This document shows positions 61,130 to 64,000 of a stretch of DNA of 64,000 bases, piece after piece. The position numbers were made by a program, and so were the translations under genes. Origin of the DNA: JBEBVQ01 sp037190845 (GTDB lineage: Bacteria; Bacteroidota; Bacteroidia; Chitinophagales; Chitinophagaceae); contig JBBCJI010000003.1 of NCBI GenBank assembly GCA_037190845.1, forward strand, positions 124,001 to 188,000. Direction: 5' to 3'. The notes below the pieces were generated by a model, which did not search any database, was not told the origin of the DNA, and saw nothing but the letters and a program-made list of their open reading frames with translations. The number at the start of each line of letters is the position of its first letter. The stretch's first letter is position 1.

Positions 61130-62014
61130 TTATTGACGGATGAACGGTATTACCGACTGTCCCGATCCTCCGTCCTGCATGATCCGGAATACATACATAC
61201 CGGGAGCCCAGTCGTGCACAGGAATATGCAATCCATTCGTGTGCACAAGAGACGAAAGCCCTGCTTTATATACTCTTTTACCCGAAAGATCATACACTAT
61301 TGCCGTATAATTTCCGGGAGTTGGGTATTGAACCTGCACATTCAGATAGTCGGCCACAGGATTGGGATAAATCCGGACGGGTATCTCCTGTTGTGTTATT
61401 CCGGCAACTGAAGAACCGGCATGTTCCTGTATGGTCGTTGAAAAAGGCGTATTACATCTGTCGCCCGCATCATCCCTTCCATTCCCGTTTACCGCATTAA
61501 ATATGGCCCATAACGTCACCTGGCCGGTGCCTACCTGGGGAGCTGTCCAGTCAAAAGCAACATGGTATTCGTTTCCGGGCGTACCGGCTGTAATTGTTCG
61601 TCTGTGCTCTACAAGACCAATCCCACCGGCGGTAGCAAGGCGGTAATCAGCATCAAGGCCGGAGGTATTAATACTGCCCGCCTGAGTATTGCTGCCGGTA
61701 ACCAGTACAGCCTGGAAGCCGAATCTCGTATTGGCATTTACACCGTTAACTGCATCAAGCTGTATTTCGTATATGTTGCCGGGGACGTATCCCCCGGCCA
61801 GCGGCTCTCCCGTTGTTTTATCAATAAAAGCAGCGGTCAACTGAATATCGGCCGTTGCAGCGCCATGACATCCGCCTGCAGCGCAGGTTAATGCAGGGCT
61901 GACCCTGCCGGTATTATCTCCCGATCCGCTGAAGGCAGGCCCGGAAGAACTTCCGGTCAATGACAGTAAAGCTATTGCTGCCGAAAACACTACAAGTATA
62001 AAAGTTCGCTTCAT
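61130..62014 (-). CDS. Choice-anchor-V-like T9SS type A protein
   Basis: 294 residues from ATG 62014. The signal peptide (ILVVFSAAIALLSLTGSSSG) is followed by SGSGDNTGRVSPALTCAAGGCHG, which resembles the cytochrome-like cysteine/histidine start of choice-anchor V (Reeler-like) proteins, but with C-x4-C-H (C44, C49, H50) in place of the usual C-x2-C-H. A beta-sandwich follows (GFQAVLVTGSN, EYHVAFDWTAP, VTLWAIFNAVNGNG) and a type A sorting domain (YPNPVADYLNV) from about 215. The longer open frame to 62341 overlaps the divergent gene and lacks a signal, so was not used. Likely surface or outer-membrane protein; function unknown. Confidence 0.75.
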   Translation of the reverse strand: MKRTFILVVFSAAIALLSLTGSSSGPAFSGSGDNTGRVSPALTCAAGGCHGAATADIQLTAAFIDKTTGEPLAGGYVPGNIYEIQLDAVNGVNANTRFGFQAVLVTGSNTQAGSINTSGLDADYRLATAGGIGLVEHRRTITAGTPGNEYHVAFDWTAPQVGTGQVTLWAIFNAVNGNGRDDAGDRCNTPFSTTIQEHAGSSVAGITQQEIPVRIYPNPVADYLNVQVQYPTPGNYTAIVYDLSGKRVYKAGLSSLVHTNGLHIPVHDWAPGMYVFRIMQDGGSGQSVIPFIRQ

Positions 62015-62034
62015 GAATTCATTCGTTTGAGAAA

Positions 62035-62042
62035 CAATAATA
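62035..62042 (-). promoter_or_regulatory. Candidate -7 box TATTATTG of the choice-anchor gene
   Basis: Seven of eight positions match TAnnTTTG on the minus strand, 20 bases before the ATG at 62014. No clear -33 TTG. Low support. Confidence 0.25.
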
Positions 62043-62144
62043 CTGAATAACAGGCGTTTCTGTAACGGGAATCGTTGGGTATTATTTTGTTTTATACGTC
62101 TTGTCTTTTTTTTACTGTATTCCTGATTTACATTTACATCGTAT

Positions 62145-62654
62145 ATGGACCTGCAGCAATTCAAACGGAAAGTAGCCCGGAATAAAAAAGGACTGACAAA
62201 ATTTCTAAAACGGCTGGATGAAAAAGTACCGGAAGATTTTAATCCGTTGGTAAACGAAGTAAATAAAACGGTATGGCGGGATGTAGACTGCCTCAGTTGC
62301 GCCAACTGCTGCAAGACCATGACGCCAACATGGACCAGCAAAGATGTCAGACGTACCGCAGATCATCTGGGTATTACCCCTGAAGAATTTCGTAGCCGTT
62401 GGCTATACAAGGAAAAGGAAACCGGCGACTGGATGAATAGAACCACTCCCTGCCAGTTCCTCGACCTGAATACCAATATGTGTTCCGTATATGAAGTACG
62501 TCCGGCAGACTGCCGTGGCTTTCCTCACCACACCAAGAAACCGTTTGACCTGTACAACGACATGTATATCGCTAATATTGAGCACTGCCCGGCAACTTTT
62601 CTGTTTATTTCAAGAATAAAAAAACGTGTAGAACAGGAATACGAGTGGGATTAA
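62145..62654 (+). CDS. YkgJ-family cysteine cluster protein
   Basis: A 169-residue cytosolic protein with the metal-binding cysteine cluster of the YkgJ/CxxCxxCC family: C49, C52, C55, C56 in CLSCANCC, then TPCQFLD, NMCSVYEVRPADCRGFPHH and IEHCPATF. The family is thought to bind zinc or iron; biochemical role is unclear. A TACATTTA box (62129-62136) lies nine bases before the ATG. It is divergent from the choice-anchor gene and convergent with the amidohydrolase. Confidence 0.82.
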   Translation: MDLQQFKRKVARNKKGLTKFLKRLDEKVPEDFNPLVNEVNKTVWRDVDCLSCANCCKTMTPTWTSKDVRRTADHLGITPEEFRSRWLYKEKETGDWMNRTTPCQFLDLNTNMCSVYEVRPADCRGFPHHTKKPFDLYNDMYIANIEHCPATFLFISRIKKRVEQEYEWD

Positions 62655-62663
62655 CACAAGTTG

Positions 62664-62685
62664 GGGCAATCCTATGTGATTGCCC
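62664..62685. terminator. Hairpin between convergent genes
   Basis: GGGCAATC, 6-base loop, GATTGCCC: a perfect 8-bp stem, 10 bases after the YkgJ stop and 25 bases before the amidohydrolase stop. Position fits a bidirectional terminator. Confidence 0.5.
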
Positions 62686-62710
62686 TCCACCCAGATCCAG
62701 GTATAGCCCG

Positions 62711-63880
62711 TCAGGATGTTATCCAGCGAATCTCCCTGTCCTCCGTTACCTGTATGATTCCAGGTTTCGTACCGGGTGTAAGCTTGCCCAAATGCTGCAT
62801 CTGCAGCGCTGCCGCGCCGTCGGACGTAGCCCAGCGAAAAAGAGTTTCCCAAGTTAGTTCCGGGAAATATTCCTTCAATGTGATCAATTCCGACAACACA
62901 CACAGCCGTTCATTGGAAGCCAGACTGTCTGTACCAATACAAATGTTTACACCCTCGTGCGCTGCCAGCATCTGTACATCCGGCAACGTATTTTCTATAT
63001 AGAGATTTGCATTGGGGCAAAGACACCAGTAGCAATCATCCAATCGCTTCTGCGCAAACCGAACATCATCTCCAGTAGTAAATGTATTATGCACAAAAAC
63101 AAACGGAGGAGTGGATTCAAAATGGGGCAGGTAAGACTGTATTGAAGAAATACCCGTAGGTTCAAAAAAGCGATAGTCTATACCCAATCCGTCCAGCAGA
63201 TCATTCACAGTGCCGCTTTTATCCTTATAAAAAGCATTCTCCGCTTCTGTCTCCTGATTATGGATGCTCATCAGGGAATCATGTCCGGCACCTTCTGCGA
63301 TCATCCGGAATAAAACGCCGGATACGGAATAAGGCGCATGCGGCACAAGCGATTGGCGCAATATTTTTTCCCCTTGCTGCTGTGCCGCAAATTGTTTCAG
63401 TACACCCTGTGCATAAGCAAATCTTTGCTGTGCATGAGTTTCCGTAAATCCGATACATTCCACGAATGTGTGTATATGCAATAAATCGAGGTCACGCAAA
63501 TCCAGCGTATCCGTGCCATTGGCAATATCACCGACCGCTATAATGCCGTGGTTATGCATTACCTTGATAGCATTATGCCGTGCTGTCGCCTTCTGTACAT
63601 CTGTATAGTTATTCCGCAAACCGGCCACCTGTTGCAGAAAAGGGATCAGCCCGGTATGCCGGGGTATCCTGCCTTGCATATGCGATAGTTCCAGATGACA
63701 GTGTACATTCACAAAAGCGGGGAGCAGGATACCGTCATAAAATGAAGCCTGTTTTTTAAGTGCAGGGACGTTATGCAGTGCAATGATAGTCCCGTCTTCG
63801 GAAACCTCTATGGATGTATCTGCATGGAGCCACTTAAACCCATCATGGATACGTGGTGCTGTGATGAGTCTGCCCGTCAT
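62711..63880 (-). CDS. Amidohydrolase of the TRZ/ATZ-type metal-dependent family
   Basis: A 389-residue protein with the amidohydrolase metal ligands: HCH near residues 57-59 in VNVHCHLELSHMQG, VPHAPYSVS, SIHNQETEAE and the catalytic Asp in IGTDSLASNERL. This is the arrangement of the cytosine deaminase/chlorohydrolase branch, which includes aminofutalosine deaminase-like enzymes. It would hydrolyse a C-N bond in a small cytosolic substrate, unidentified. Single transcription unit by spacing. Confidence 0.8.
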   Translation of the reverse strand: MTGRLITAPRIHDGFKWLHADTSIEVSEDGTIIALHNVPALKKQASFYDGILLPAFVNVHCHLELSHMQGRIPRHTGLIPFLQQVAGLRNNYTDVQKATARHNAIKVMHNHGIIAVGDIANGTDTLDLRDLDLLHIHTFVECIGFTETHAQQRFAYAQGVLKQFAAQQQGEKILRQSLVPHAPYSVSGVLFRMIAEGAGHDSLMSIHNQETEAENAFYKDKSGTVNDLLDGLGIDYRFFEPTGISSIQSYLPHFESTPPFVFVHNTFTTGDDVRFAQKRLDDCYWCLCPNANLYIENTLPDVQMLAAHEGVNICIGTDSLASNERLCVLSELITLKEYFPELTWETLFRWATSDGAAALQMQHLGKLTPGTKPGIIQVTEDREIRWITS

Positions 63881-63905
63881 AAACTATCTCACATTGAATG
63901 GATCG

Positions 63906-64000
63906 TTAGTTTTTAAAATGACGTAGCAGCACCACTTCTCTTTCGGTGAGGAAACGCCATTTACCTCTGGGGATATTTTTCTTGGTGAGACCGGCATACA
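63906..64000 (-). CDS. C-terminal end of a probable RluB/RluF-type pseudouridine synthase (partial)
   Basis: The minus frame entering at the right edge reads YAGLTKKNIPRGKWRFLTER then EVVLLRHFKN and stops at TTA 63906-63908. The 'L..L..G.wR.Lt..E...L' ending is typical of RsuA/RluB/RluF pseudouridine synthases that modify rRNA. Only about 30 residues are visible, so the assignment is tentative. Confidence 0.5.
   Translation of the reverse strand, partial: YAGLTKKNIPRGKWRFLTEREVVLLRHFKN

Noticed and set aside
61130..62341. 403-codon version of the choice-anchor protein
   Set aside because: The extra N-terminus covers the divergent YkgJ-type gene, and the signal peptide starts at the internal ATG at 62014.

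Overview
The window looks like a Bacteroidota chromosome, most likely a Chitinophagaceae/Chitinophaga-type bacterium. The evidence is a set of very large secreted proteins ending in type IX secretion (T9SS) sorting domains of both types (type A 'YPNP...', and type B gliding-motility CHU_C 'FTPDGDG..NDVFR'), Bacteroidota-type -7 boxes (TAnnTTTG) close to start codons, near absence of Shine-Dalgarno sites, and several TTG/GTG starts.

Region 1 (1-15512, all on +, AT-rich) is a surface-polysaccharide locus: a methyltransferase tail, seven family-2-like glycosyltransferases plus one divergent GT-A protein, one GT4 enzyme, an acyltransferase-3 membrane protein, an FkbM methyltransferase, two sugar-nucleotide SDR enzymes, a hexapeptide acyltransferase, a WecE-type sugar aminotransferase and a large GT-C-like membrane protein. 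Genes overlap or nearly touch, so they probably form one long transcription unit. Base composition rises sharply at the end of this locus, which suggests transfer.

Region 2 (15546-20932) holds gltX, a TPR-rich exported protein, a two-gene unit of small proteins (one lipoprotein), and a MurG-like glycosyltransferase. A 25-bp-arm hairpin separates convergent genes at 19324-19385.

Region 3 (20941-57766, all on -) is dominated by T9SS cargo: an M36-like metallopeptidase, and two copies of a gene cassette. Copy 1 (24617-41960) in transcription order is: membrane TPR/HTH regulator, giant beta-helix/Ig protein (2791 aa), 849-aa type-B protein, 887-aa type-B protein, PNGase F-like glycosidase. Copy 2 (42530-57766) is: paralogous regulator, glycine-rich type-B protein (888 aa), giant protein (1867 aa), 887-aa type-B protein, PNGase F-like glycosidase. 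Between the 887-aa and giant genes of copy 2 lies a short scar that matches the 3' end of the 849-aa gene of copy 1, so copy 2 appears to have lost that gene. A decayed IS5-family transposase with a perfect 56-bp palindrome sits at the copy junction. Three genes of the cassettes share a conserved upstream sequence of about 110-135 bp. I read this as a duplicated, co-regulated surface system that pairs a sensor-regulator with giant fibres and a secreted de-N-glycosylase; this is inference.

Region 4 (57827-64000) carries a UvrD-type helicase fused to a PD-(D/E)XK nuclease with an Fe-S-like cysteine set, a choice-anchor-V T9SS protein, a YkgJ-type cysteine cluster protein, an amidohydrolase and the tail of a probable pseudouridine synthase. 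Short palindromic repeat elements lie at 55574-55915 and 61055-61127. I saw no tRNA, rRNA or CRISPR.
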